Assembly: GCA_028278555.1 (NCBI GenBank)
Contig: JANQEA010000035.1
Location: 62,001-126,000, forward strand
Direction: 5' to 3'
DNA: 64,000 bases
From: Candidatus Bipolaricaulota bacterium
Lineage (GTDB): Bacteria; Bipolaricaulota; Bipolaricaulia; UBA7950; UBA9294
Each line of letters begins with the position of its first letter. Positions within the stretch are counted from its first letter, which is position 1. The position numbers and the translations under genes are program-made. Below, in pieces: positions 41,950-50,313 of this stretch. The notes beneath the pieces are model-generated. The model had not been told where the DNA came from, did no database searches, and worked only from the letters and a program-made list of their open reading frames with translations.

Positions 41950-43226
41950 TGTTCTTCGAGTTCCTACGTCTCGCGGGGCAGAGCATCCGCCACCGACGCC
42001 TCCGAAGCTGGCTGACCGTCATCGGGGTCTTCATCGGGATCACCGCCGTCGTCGCGCTAATCTCCCTTGGCCTCGGATTCGAGAAGACGATTACGGACCA
42101 AGTTTCGCAGGTCTTCGGCGTCGACACGTTCATCATCGTGAATGAGAACGCATTCGGCGGTGGACCTCACGGTGGAAGCGCGGAAGAGTACGCCCTCGAT
42201 CTCGATCTGCTCAACTCGATCCAGGGCGTCAAGGTCGCTGCGGCGCTGCGCGAGCGAACCGGCTTCGTTCAAGGCCAGCCCGATGCTCAAGGAAACGCGC
42301 TTCAGGGATTCCTCCCAGTACTCGGCCTCTCACCAGAGCTTCTCACCGACTTCGAGTCGTTCACCGGGGAACTCGAAGTGATGCCCGGCGGACGGCTTTT
42401 CGAGCCGGGCGACGTCGAAGTAGCGGTTCTTGACTACGAGATTTCCCAGCGGCTAGGCGTCTCCGTCGGCGACACGATCCTCGTCGCCGGAGATGGAAGC
42501 GCCGAACTGAATCTGACAATCGTCGGGATTCTGGCCCCACCTGACGAGGAAACACGCGACTCTGGAGGTGGGTTTGGCGCACAGTTCAGCTCCGGTTCCG
42601 ATGGATCGACAATCAGCGTGCCGTATGACACGATGGACCTTCTGTGGGGACCTGCAGACGACGTGCTGATGACCCTCGTCAGGACCGAGCCGGACTACGA
42701 TGTCGATGAGGTCGCCGATCGAGCCGAAGAAGCTCTCCAGGATCGGGGCTCGGAGATCACCGCGATCACCTATGGCGACATCAGCGAGCAAATCGGGCAG
42801 TTCACTGACATCGCCAGCGCCGTACTGGCCGGCATCGCGGGGATCTCCCTTCTCGTCGGCGGCGTCGGCGTGATGAACACGATGTTCACGTCGATCCTCG
42901 AACGAACAAAGGAGATTGGCGTTATGAAGGCGGTCGGCGCGAAGAACAGCCACGTAATGATGATCTTCCTGATCGAGTCCGGTCTGATGGGACTCGTCGG
43001 AGGGATCGTCGGCGCTGCGCTCGGCATCGGAGCTGATATTCTGTTCACATCGCTGATCAACGGAAGCAGCGCCTTCATGGGCGGCGTCGAGATGGCCATC
43101 GTGATCAGCCCCTCCCTGATCCTGGTCACACTCGTCGGATCGTTCGCGCTCGGCGCCTTCGCCGGATTCCTTCCGGCATGGCGTGCCTCGCGACTCCCAG
43201 TTGTCGACGCTCTTCGGTACGAGTAA
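41949..43226 (+). CDS. MacB/FtsX-family permease
   Basis: A 425-residue permease; the junction is GTGATG (GTG at 41946 is the alternative). N-terminal TM helix (about 15-40), a large periplasmic MacB core domain (residues 45-270) and three C-terminal TM helices, with the RTKEIGVMKAVGAKN coupling loop near residue 320. It ends in SRLPVVDALRYE, typical of this family. With the ATPase it forms a MacB-like exporter without an obvious MacA; the secreted and lipoprotein genes upstream might serve that role. Confidence 0.92.
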   Translation: MFFEFLRLAGQSIRHRRLRSWLTVIGVFIGITAVVALISLGLGFEKTITDQVSQVFGVDTFIIVNENAFGGGPHGGSAEEYALDLDLLNSIQGVKVAAALRERTGFVQGQPDAQGNALQGFLPVLGLSPELLTDFESFTGELEVMPGGRLFEPGDVEVAVLDYEISQRLGVSVGDTILVAGDGSAELNLTIVGILAPPDEETRDSGGGFGAQFSSGSDGSTISVPYDTMDLLWGPADDVLMTLVRTEPDYDVDEVADRAEEALQDRGSEITAITYGDISEQIGQFTDIASAVLAGIAGISLLVGGVGVMNTMFTSILERTKEIGVMKAVGAKNSHVMMIFLIESGLMGLVGGIVGAALGIGADILFTSLINGSSAFMGGVEMAIVISPSLILVTLVGSFALGAFAGFLPAWRASRLPVVDALRYE

Positions 43227-43233
43227 CTAGAGA

Positions 43234-43271
43234 CGAGCGGTGCAGCGACACACACCTCACTGCACCGCTCG
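43234..43271. terminator. bidirectional terminator hairpin
   Basis: CGAGCGGTGCAG and CTGCACCGCTCG (12 bp) around a 14-nt loop, between the converging ends of the MacB-type permease and the first beta-helix gene. Confidence 0.7.
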
Positions 43272-43286
43272 CGAAGACGAGACCGG

Positions 43287-45644
43287 CTACACACCCTGCC
43301 CTGGTGCGGCACCCTCCAACAGGAAATCCCACTCGCCGGCCGGACAGATCCCCCCGAGGCTGTTTCCGTCTAGCCCGGACCCATCGGGGATGACGTTCCC
43401 GCTGCCGGTCAGCTCGCCGGTGAAGCGCAGATCCGGATCGTAAGCACCCTGGTCTCCACCACATCCTTCGCCGTAGATCTGGAGCCCGTAGCCGAGATTC
43501 GATGTGATCTGACAGTCGGCCAGTTCGACGCTGGGGGATCCCGTTAGGAGAACACCGGTGCTGTTCTCAGAGATACTGCATGCATGGAGTCTGATCTTCA
43601 GACTTTCGCTGACCGCCCATCCGCCTACCTCCACGACGACTCCGCTTTCCGCGTTCCTCACAATCATGCAGCGTTCCAGTCGCACATCCGTATACCCCTC
43701 GATGCTGATGCCCGTCCCGAGGTGCCCCGCGATCGTGCAGTCGGTCAGTTTGACGACAATGCCTCCCTCAAGAATCGAAGGGAAGATCCAGATGCCGTGC
43801 CCGGCGTTCTGCTCAAGAGCCGTGTTGGTCGCCTCGACTCGGCACCAGCCGAGGATCGAGAGTCCACTGTCCCCATTCTCAAAGACGCGGCATTCGTCCA
43901 TGTAGACCTCGTCTCTCTCAGTACCCGGGGGCGAGGAACCCAATACCGGACGTCCCACTCTGATACCATCCCCGCGATTCCGCCCTACTGAGCATCCGCT
44001 CATGCGAACGTAGCTGCTCTTGAGAACGCTAACCCCGTCAGTGCTCCACCTATCAGATCCGTGCCCGTTGTCGGTAATCGTGCAATCCGTGAGATCCATC
44101 CGGCCGCCCATCATCGCAACGGCGCCTTCCCCATGGTTTCCATCTATCGCGCAACCCGCCAAATCGACCTGAGCGCCATCCGTGACACGAACACCGGTGA
44201 TGTTCTCCGTAATCACGCAGTCGACCAGCTCGACGTACACCTCTCCGTTTGCGGCGAGCCCCTCCGATTCGGCGATCACGCAATCTTGCGCGAAGAGGGC
44301 CCCACCGTAGACAGCGACACCCGATTCTTCTCCCCCCCGAATGACGCAAGACGAGAGATGGACATCACCAGATTGCACTTCGAGTGCCAGGCCTTCCATC
44401 TGCAGGAAGTCGCAACCGATCAGATCGATCGTTCCGGCGTCCTCGACGAGAATCCCCAAATCGCAGCGTTCGAACAGGCAGCCTCTCATCGACACGTTCG
44501 CCGATTCCATCACACGGAGCCCCACTCCCTCAATCTCGCGGAAGCGGACCGAATTGAACTCCGCCACAGCCGAACCGAGCAGCTCGATTCCGACGTCGTC
44601 GAGGCCGTAGCGGCTCGCAGTACACCAGACGTCGACGTCCTGCAGCGACGCTTCAGGTCCGACGAGCACCCACGGTCTCTTGAGAGCGATTTGTTCCACG
44701 ATGAGAGACTCGACTTCATGGAGGACGACACCTCCGTACAACCACAGAGCCATTTTCGGGGTCTCGAGCTTCGTTTCGTCTGCGCCTTGCCCGCGAATCG
44801 TTAGAGACTTCCAGATCGTCAGCGCTTGTGGGAAAACCCCTTCTGCGATCTCAACGATCCCTCCGGGCGCAACCGCGTCGATCGCCTCTTGGATCGTCTC
44901 ATAGTCCCAGGGGACGCGTACGTGAGTCGCATCGGTTTGCTCGACAAGCACCGTTCGCAGCTCCGAAGGAGCGAAGAAGCCAAGTTCAGCCCCATTCCCC
45001 CTCAGATCGTTGCCACCTCCAGAGACGGCGGCACCTGCCGTTTGGACAACGATCCCGAACCCTGCATTCAAGCCGATGACACAATCCCAGACCTCAACCG
45101 TTCCGGGGGACTGGACGTCGATTCCGTTGCCCATGTTGGTGTGAATCCAGCACTCACGGATTTCGACAGTTCCGGTTGAGTGAATGCTGATGCCATTGCT
45201 CCGGCTCCCAAGGACTTCGAGGCCTCGGAGAGTAACGTTCCCCGATCCGAGCACGGCAACAGCGTCGGGGAAGAGCTTCCGGCTCCGGTCGACCACGAGG
45301 TTCTCCACGACAACATCTGCATCGCCGGTGATGGTGAGTGTCGAGACCTCTTGCGAGACGACTGCATGGATCCGCGTCATCGAGGGAGATCGTCCAGAGC
45401 CGACGAGGCGGAGCGGCTTCGAGATGATGATGTTCTCCCGGTACAGACCCGGAGCAAGCCGGATCGTTGCGCCGTCAGGCGCCGCATCGATCGCCGCCTG
45501 GATCGACTCGCCCATCTGGACCTCGATCACTTCCGTTCCAGTCAGCGCCACAGCGATGCTCACGCAGGAAGCCAAAGCAACAATCAATGCTTTGAACCGG
45601 ACAGTACCCGCAAGAGATGAGTCGCTACCTCGGGCTCGCAACAT
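43287..45644 (-). CDS. secreted right-handed beta-helix protein (one unit)
   Basis: A 785-residue protein. ATG at 45644 has GGAGG upstream; an earlier in-frame ATG would add an unlikely leader. A signal peptide (about residues 14-35) precedes VIEVQMGESIQAAIDAAPDG, the N-terminal cap of pectin-lyase-like helices. After about 200 residues of PbH1 repeats (such as TGTVEIRECWIHTNMGNGID) comes a connector, GNGAELGFFAPSELRT, then VRVPWDYETIQEAIDAVAPG, a second helix start, then many more repeats. The C-terminal about 75 residues (SGNVIPDGSGLDGNSLGG to GQGV) recur in the neighbouring genes. Likely a surface or secreted carbohydrate- or matrix-interacting protein; catalytic residues are not obvious. 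Confidence 0.88.
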   Translation of the reverse strand: MLRARGSDSSLAGTVRFKALIVALASCVSIAVALTGTEVIEVQMGESIQAAIDAAPDGATIRLAPGLYRENIIISKPLRLVGSGRSPSMTRIHAVVSQEVSTLTITGDADVVVENLVVDRSRKLFPDAVAVLGSGNVTLRGLEVLGSRSNGISIHSTGTVEIRECWIHTNMGNGIDVQSPGTVEVWDCVIGLNAGFGIVVQTAGAAVSGGGNDLRGNGAELGFFAPSELRTVLVEQTDATHVRVPWDYETIQEAIDAVAPGGIVEIAEGVFPQALTIWKSLTIRGQGADETKLETPKMALWLYGGVVLHEVESLIVEQIALKRPWVLVGPEASLQDVDVWCTASRYGLDDVGIELLGSAVAEFNSVRFREIEGVGLRVMESANVSMRGCLFERCDLGILVEDAGTIDLIGCDFLQMEGLALEVQSGDVHLSSCVIRGGEESGVAVYGGALFAQDCVIAESEGLAANGEVYVELVDCVITENITGVRVTDGAQVDLAGCAIDGNHGEGAVAMMGGRMDLTDCTITDNGHGSDRWSTDGVSVLKSSYVRMSGCSVGRNRGDGIRVGRPVLGSSPPGTERDEVYMDECRVFENGDSGLSILGWCRVEATNTALEQNAGHGIWIFPSILEGGIVVKLTDCTIAGHLGTGISIEGYTDVRLERCMIVRNAESGVVVEVGGWAVSESLKIRLHACSISENSTGVLLTGSPSVELADCQITSNLGYGLQIYGEGCGGDQGAYDPDLRFTGELTGSGNVIPDGSGLDGNSLGGICPAGEWDFLLEGAAPGQGV

Positions 45645-45797
45645 GTCGCCTCCTTCAGACCGCGCGTACTCTACTAGACTAGGATCGTATAGCATGGACT
45701 CACGGAAAGACAAGGTGTTGCCAGACTAGCACTTCCAAGATGGATGCCGGGCGCTCTTCTCGTGACTCCCGCCGCATCGCTCGTGACGATAGACCGA

Positions 45798-48700
45798 CTA
45801 CACACCCTGTCCTGTGGCCGCACCCTCCAACAGGAAGTCCCACTCGCCGGCCGGACAGATCCCTCCAAGGCCGTTCCCGTTCAGTCCGGACCCATCGGGG
45901 ATGACGTTCCCACTCCCGGTCAGCTCGCCGGTGAAGTCCAGCTCTGACTGGTGCAGATGCCGTCCGCCGCTGCACTCCAAACCGTAGATCTGGAGACCGT
46001 AGCCGAGGTTCCCCGTGATTTCGCAGTCGCTCAGCTCGACGGAGGGGGCCTCCGCCAACCCGACGCCAATCAGGTTCTCGACAATGAGACACGCGCGAAC
46101 TGCTGCAACCGTCGAGCCTGCGACGATCAACCCGTACATGCCGCTTCGCCCGATCGTGCACCGTTCGATCAGGACCTCGGTTCCGCTGGCGACGACAACG
46201 CCACTTCTCACGTGATCGATGATCTGGCTCTCGACCAACGCGAAGGTACCTTCGAAGAACTCATCGATATGGATCCCATTCCCGTAGTTCCTCTCGAAGA
46301 TCGACTGCCGGATGTTGATCCGCTTCCCATCGAGGACGAACAGGCCGTCCTCCGCGTTCTCGAAGACGCGGCACTCGACGATCTCCAGCTCGCTCTCCGG
46401 CGAAGCACCTTCGGGGATCGCAGGATCGATTCGCGACAAGGCGGATAGAGGCATCATCTCGATCCCCGATCCGGCGTTCCGACCGACATCGCAGTCCTCG
46501 AGACGGACGGTCGCGTTATCGGAAATGAAGACCCCCGAGGAGCCGAACGACAATCCGTTGTCGGTGATCGTGCAACCGACGAACTCGAGCCGGCTGTCTT
46601 GCTGCGCGTAGGCAGCGTACCCGAGGTTCTCGGCGATCGTGCAGTCGACCATCTCGAGCTGTCCCGTCTGTTCGCAGAAGACGGCACGCTCTCCCTTCGT
46701 CTCGGCGATGACCGAGTCCTGGGCGCGGACCGTCCCTCGAAAGACCGAGATCGCCGATTCGCCGCTCCCGCGAATCGCGCAAGAGCGGATCTCCGTCTCG
46801 CCGCTGTAGACGTTGAGCGCACGCGTCGCCTGACGGTCGAATGCACAGTGATCGACCGTTAGACTTCCGACACTTGTGATCCCATCCATGTTGCCGGCGA
46901 AGCCGCTCGCTCGGACCGCTGCGGAGGTCCCTCTGCCATCGAGCGATAGCCCGGTCTGCACGCAATCCTCGAACGTGCACGACGATGCGTCGACGTGTCC
47001 ACTCCCATCGATGGCGATCCCGACGCGACAGCCGCGGAATGAACAGTCCGTCAGGAAAGCGGTGGTCGATTCATTCAGGCGGACGCCCGCTCCGCGGACG
47101 TCGCGAACACGAACATCCTCCAACTGCGCGTTCACCGAACACCGCAGCTCGATCCCGACCTCATCGCGACAGGCGACCGTCACGTCACGGATCGTTGCCT
47201 CGGTCCCGCAGATCATCCAAGATCGATCGAGACGGATACGCTCGATGACAGAAGACCCCGCACAGTGAAGGACCACACCTCCGTAGAGCACGTCGGCCGC
47301 TGCGCCGAGCTTCGTCTCGTCACCCTGGCCGAGAAGGGTCACGGACTTCCAGACCGTCAGGCTTTCGGAGAAGGAGCCGCTGTCGATCTCCACCGTGCCG
47401 CCCGGGGCCACGGCGTCGATCGCTTCCTGGATCGTCGCGTAGTCATCCGGGACGCGGACGTGCATCGACTCCGTCTGGATGGCGAGCGGTATACGGAGTT
47501 CCGGCGGTGCGTACAGGCCGAGATCCGCGCCGTTGTCGCGGAGGTCGTTCTCGCCCCCGAAGACGGTCGCGCTCTCCGTCTGTACCAGGATGGCGAACTC
47601 GTCGATCGCGTGGATCGAGCAACCGCGGATCTCGGTCGCCCCTATCGAATAGACGCTGATTCCGTTCCCCCGGCTGCCGCGAATCTCCAACGTCTGAAGC
47701 GCCGCAGAGGCCGATCCGTAGACCGCGACCGTGTCGGTGCGGAACCGCTTGTCCCCTTCGATCACGAGGCTCTCGAGCCGTGCATCCGCACTCCCCAGGA
47801 CGGTGACTGTCGGTTGCATCAGCTTCGTCGGAGAAGGACGTATGATCGTCGGATCTTCGGGATCCTCCGATCCGATAAGCGTGACCGACGTCTGGATCGT
47901 CAGCGTCTCGACGTACTCGCCCGGCGCAAGCCGGATCGTCGCACCGTCGGGGGCCGCGTCGATCGCTGCTTGGATCGACTCCCCCGGCGAAACGCGGATC
48001 TCCGTCAGGAACTCCAGTCCCTCGACGCTGAACGCTCCTTCAGCATTCCCATGCTCATCCTCCGGTCCGGGAATGGTGTTCCCTGAGCCGGAGATCACCT
48101 CGGCTACTTCCACCGGATCGCTCGAACGCTCGCCCTCGACCAACAGGACGCCGAAGCTCGCGTTCGACGACACCACACTGTCCAGAAGCCCAAGCCGGGA
48201 GCCCGTGTCGAGAGAGACGCCGATGCCGTTGCCGCGAATCTCGCACTGCGTCACAGATGCGATGGCTCCGTGCCACGCCTCGATTCCGGCTTGGCCGTTC
48301 TCTTCGATCGTGCAGTTTTGGACCGCAGCCCCGACGCCATCGCCGTCCCTGCAGTCGAACTCGAACTCGGACGACCGCGGATCGAAGGTCAAGCCGAAGA
48401 CTTCGCCGTCGAGAACGACCCCACTCTCCCGATTCCCCGACATTGTGCACCCGTCGAGGGTCGCCCGGCCGGCCGCGCCGATGCGCAGTCCGCTTCCCAC
48501 GTTCCCGTCGATATGGCAGCCGGTCGCTTCGACGACCGGGATGACGTCCCGGGGATCGCCGACGTCGAACAGACTGTCATACGTCTCGTAGCCGGCGTTG
48601 ATCGCGATCCCGTGCCCGAGGTTCTGGACGACGCTCGTGTCGCGGAGGACGACGTGCCCCTTCATGCCGACCCTGATGCCCGCGCCACGAGACTCATCCA

Positions 48701-50267
48701 GATCCTCGGCGTCACCGCCGTAGAGCCCGTTCGCGTCGATCTCGGAGTCAACGATCTCGCAGTATGCGAACTCGCTGACCACGATTCCGTCGTTGTGGTT
48801 TCCATGCACGGTGCATTCCGCCAGTTCGACCTGCGCATGCCCGATAGCCAGCAGACCACAGCCATTCGCACCGGAGAGGATGCACGACGAGAAGCGGACC
48901 TTTGCGTCGCTCGACACGCGGACGTTGCTCTCCCCGGCACCGCTCAACGTGGTCCGCTCGATCAGCACGTCCGATTCTCCCGAGACATCCATCCCGAATC
49001 GCGATCCCCCGCGAACCACGCAGTCGCGGATCGCACCGCTGCCGCCGAAGATCTCGATCCCTGAGAGCTCCGGCTCGAACACGGACGCGGACACCTCGAT
49101 GTGATTCCCCCTGGCGACAACCGATCCGCCACGCGCGCCGATGAACCGACAGTCCTCCACCAACACGTGACGCGCCGCCGTCGTCGAGAGATCGATGTAG
49201 TTCCGATCGAAGCTGCATTCGGAGAGGCGGATGGATGAACCGGCGATCCCTTCGATCGCCGTTCCGCCGATGGTCGAGAAGCTGGACGCATCTGCGGTCA
49301 GACTCCCACCTTCGCCGACCATGAAGACCGGCCACCTGCTGACCTTCCCCGTTCCCGTCACGCCCACACGATCGAGGACGAGCGATGTATGAATCGCAAT
49401 CGGCGCCTTCTCTTCGACTTGGAGTGAGATCTCCGTCAGCGTCACAATCTCGGCGCTCGCCAGAATGGACACAAGGCCCGTCAATCGAACCCCATCGGGC
49501 CCGCCACCGCGCAGCTCGACGGCCTTCCAGATCGTGATGCCCGATCCGAACTCCCCGGATCCGATGTGGATGATCCCCCCCGGGGCGACCGCGTCGATCC
49601 CTGCCTGGATCGACGGGTAGTCCTCCGGCACGCGGACGGACTCGGTTGTTGTCTCCGGGGCCTGCGGCGTCCGCAGGTCCGGCGGAGCGTGTCCGGCGAG
49701 ATCGGCCCCGTTTCCCGAGAGCACGTTCTCCGCGCCCGTCACGCTGGCGCCGCCGTGCACTTCGATGCCGAAACGGCTGTTTCCGAGGATCCGACACGCC
49801 TCGATCCGGACCACCGCGGGCCCTTGGACCGAGATGCCGTTCCCTTGACAGTCGGCGACGATCAGCGACAGGCAATCGAGTTCCGCCGTGCCCGCGTGAA
49901 GGATCCCGTCGGGCAGGTATCCGAACGCCCCGCGAATCGTGAACCCCTCGAGGACGATCCGATGCTCGGCGTCGGTATCGGTCAGCATCATGGCAGGCCC
50001 GGCGACCCTCGCTTCGACGATCACGTCCTCCGGACGTGTCGGATCGCCCGCGATCTGAATCGCGCGATCGATCCGAAGGTTCTCACGGTAGACGCCCGGA
50101 AAGAGAACGACCATCGCACCGTCGGAGGCCGCGTCGATCGCCGCCTGGATCGACTCGCCCGGCCGGACTTCGATGGTCGCCGCATCCTCCGCCGTCGCGA
50201 GCAGGCCGAAGCACGCGACCAGAGCCATCGAAACGCACGTCGCTCGGTTCCTCCATCCCTTCCGCAT
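45798..50267 (-). CDS. giant secreted right-handed beta-helix protein (two fused units)
   Basis: A 1489-residue protein; ATG at 50267 is preferred for its GAGGAGGGGCG site. It has a signal peptide and two complete copies of the unit found singly in its neighbours. Unit 1 covers residues 1 to about 750: TIEVRPGESIQAAIDAASDG, the connector GNGADLAGHAPPDLRTPQ, VRVPEDYPSIQAGIDAVAPG, and a degenerate end motif (SGSGNTIPGPEDEHGNAEGA). Unit 2 runs from EIRVSPGESIQAAIDAAPDG to the C-terminus, with GNGADLGLYAPPELR and VRVPDDYATIQEAIDAVAPG, ending with the same C-terminal domain as the first gene. This is a gene made by fusion of two tandem units. Role is presumably extracellular. Confidence 0.88.
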   Translation of the reverse strand: MRKGWRNRATCVSMALVACFGLLATAEDAATIEVRPGESIQAAIDAASDGAMVVLFPGVYRENLRIDRAIQIAGDPTRPEDVIVEARVAGPAMMLTDTDAEHRIVLEGFTIRGAFGYLPDGILHAGTAELDCLSLIVADCQGNGISVQGPAVVRIEACRILGNSRFGIEVHGGASVTGAENVLSGNGADLAGHAPPDLRTPQAPETTTESVRVPEDYPSIQAGIDAVAPGGIIHIGSGEFGSGITIWKAVELRGGGPDGVRLTGLVSILASAEIVTLTEISLQVEEKAPIAIHTSLVLDRVGVTGTGKVSRWPVFMVGEGGSLTADASSFSTIGGTAIEGIAGSSIRLSECSFDRNYIDLSTTAARHVLVEDCRFIGARGGSVVARGNHIEVSASVFEPELSGIEIFGGSGAIRDCVVRGGSRFGMDVSGESDVLIERTTLSGAGESNVRVSSDAKVRFSSCILSGANGCGLLAIGHAQVELAECTVHGNHNDGIVVSEFAYCEIVDSEIDANGLYGGDAEDLDESRGAGIRVGMKGHVVLRDTSVVQNLGHGIAINAGYETYDSLFDVGDPRDVIPVVEATGCHIDGNVGSGLRIGAAGRATLDGCTMSGNRESGVVLDGEVFGLTFDPRSSEFEFDCRDGDGVGAAVQNCTIEENGQAGIEAWHGAIASVTQCEIRGNGIGVSLDTGSRLGLLDSVVSSNASFGVLLVEGERSSDPVEVAEVISGSGNTIPGPEDEHGNAEGAFSVEGLEFLTEIRVSPGESIQAAIDAAPDGATIRLAPGEYVETLTIQTSVTLIGSEDPEDPTIIRPSPTKLMQPTVTVLGSADARLESLVIEGDKRFRTDTVAVYGSASAALQTLEIRGSRGNGISVYSIGATEIRGCSIHAIDEFAILVQTESATVFGGENDLRDNGADLGLYAPPELRIPLAIQTESMHVRVPDDYATIQEAIDAVAPGGTVEIDSGSFSESLTVWKSVTLLGQGDETKLGAAADVLYGGVVLHCAGSSVIERIRLDRSWMICGTEATIRDVTVACRDEVGIELRCSVNAQLEDVRVRDVRGAGVRLNESTTAFLTDCSFRGCRVGIAIDGSGHVDASSCTFEDCVQTGLSLDGRGTSAAVRASGFAGNMDGITSVGSLTVDHCAFDRQATRALNVYSGETEIRSCAIRGSGESAISVFRGTVRAQDSVIAETKGERAVFCEQTGQLEMVDCTIAENLGYAAYAQQDSRLEFVGCTITDNGLSFGSSGVFISDNATVRLEDCDVGRNAGSGIEMMPLSALSRIDPAIPEGASPESELEIVECRVFENAEDGLFVLDGKRINIRQSIFERNYGNGIHIDEFFEGTFALVESQIIDHVRSGVVVASGTEVLIERCTIGRSGMYGLIVAGSTVAAVRACLIVENLIGVGLAEAPSVELSDCEITGNLGYGLQIYGLECSGGRHLHQSELDFTGELTGSGNVIPDGSGLNGNGLGGICPAGEWDFLLEGAATGQGV

Positions 50268-50313
50268 CGCCCCTCCTCGCCCCCAATTACGCACTCGCTC
50301 GATGCTCCGTCCT

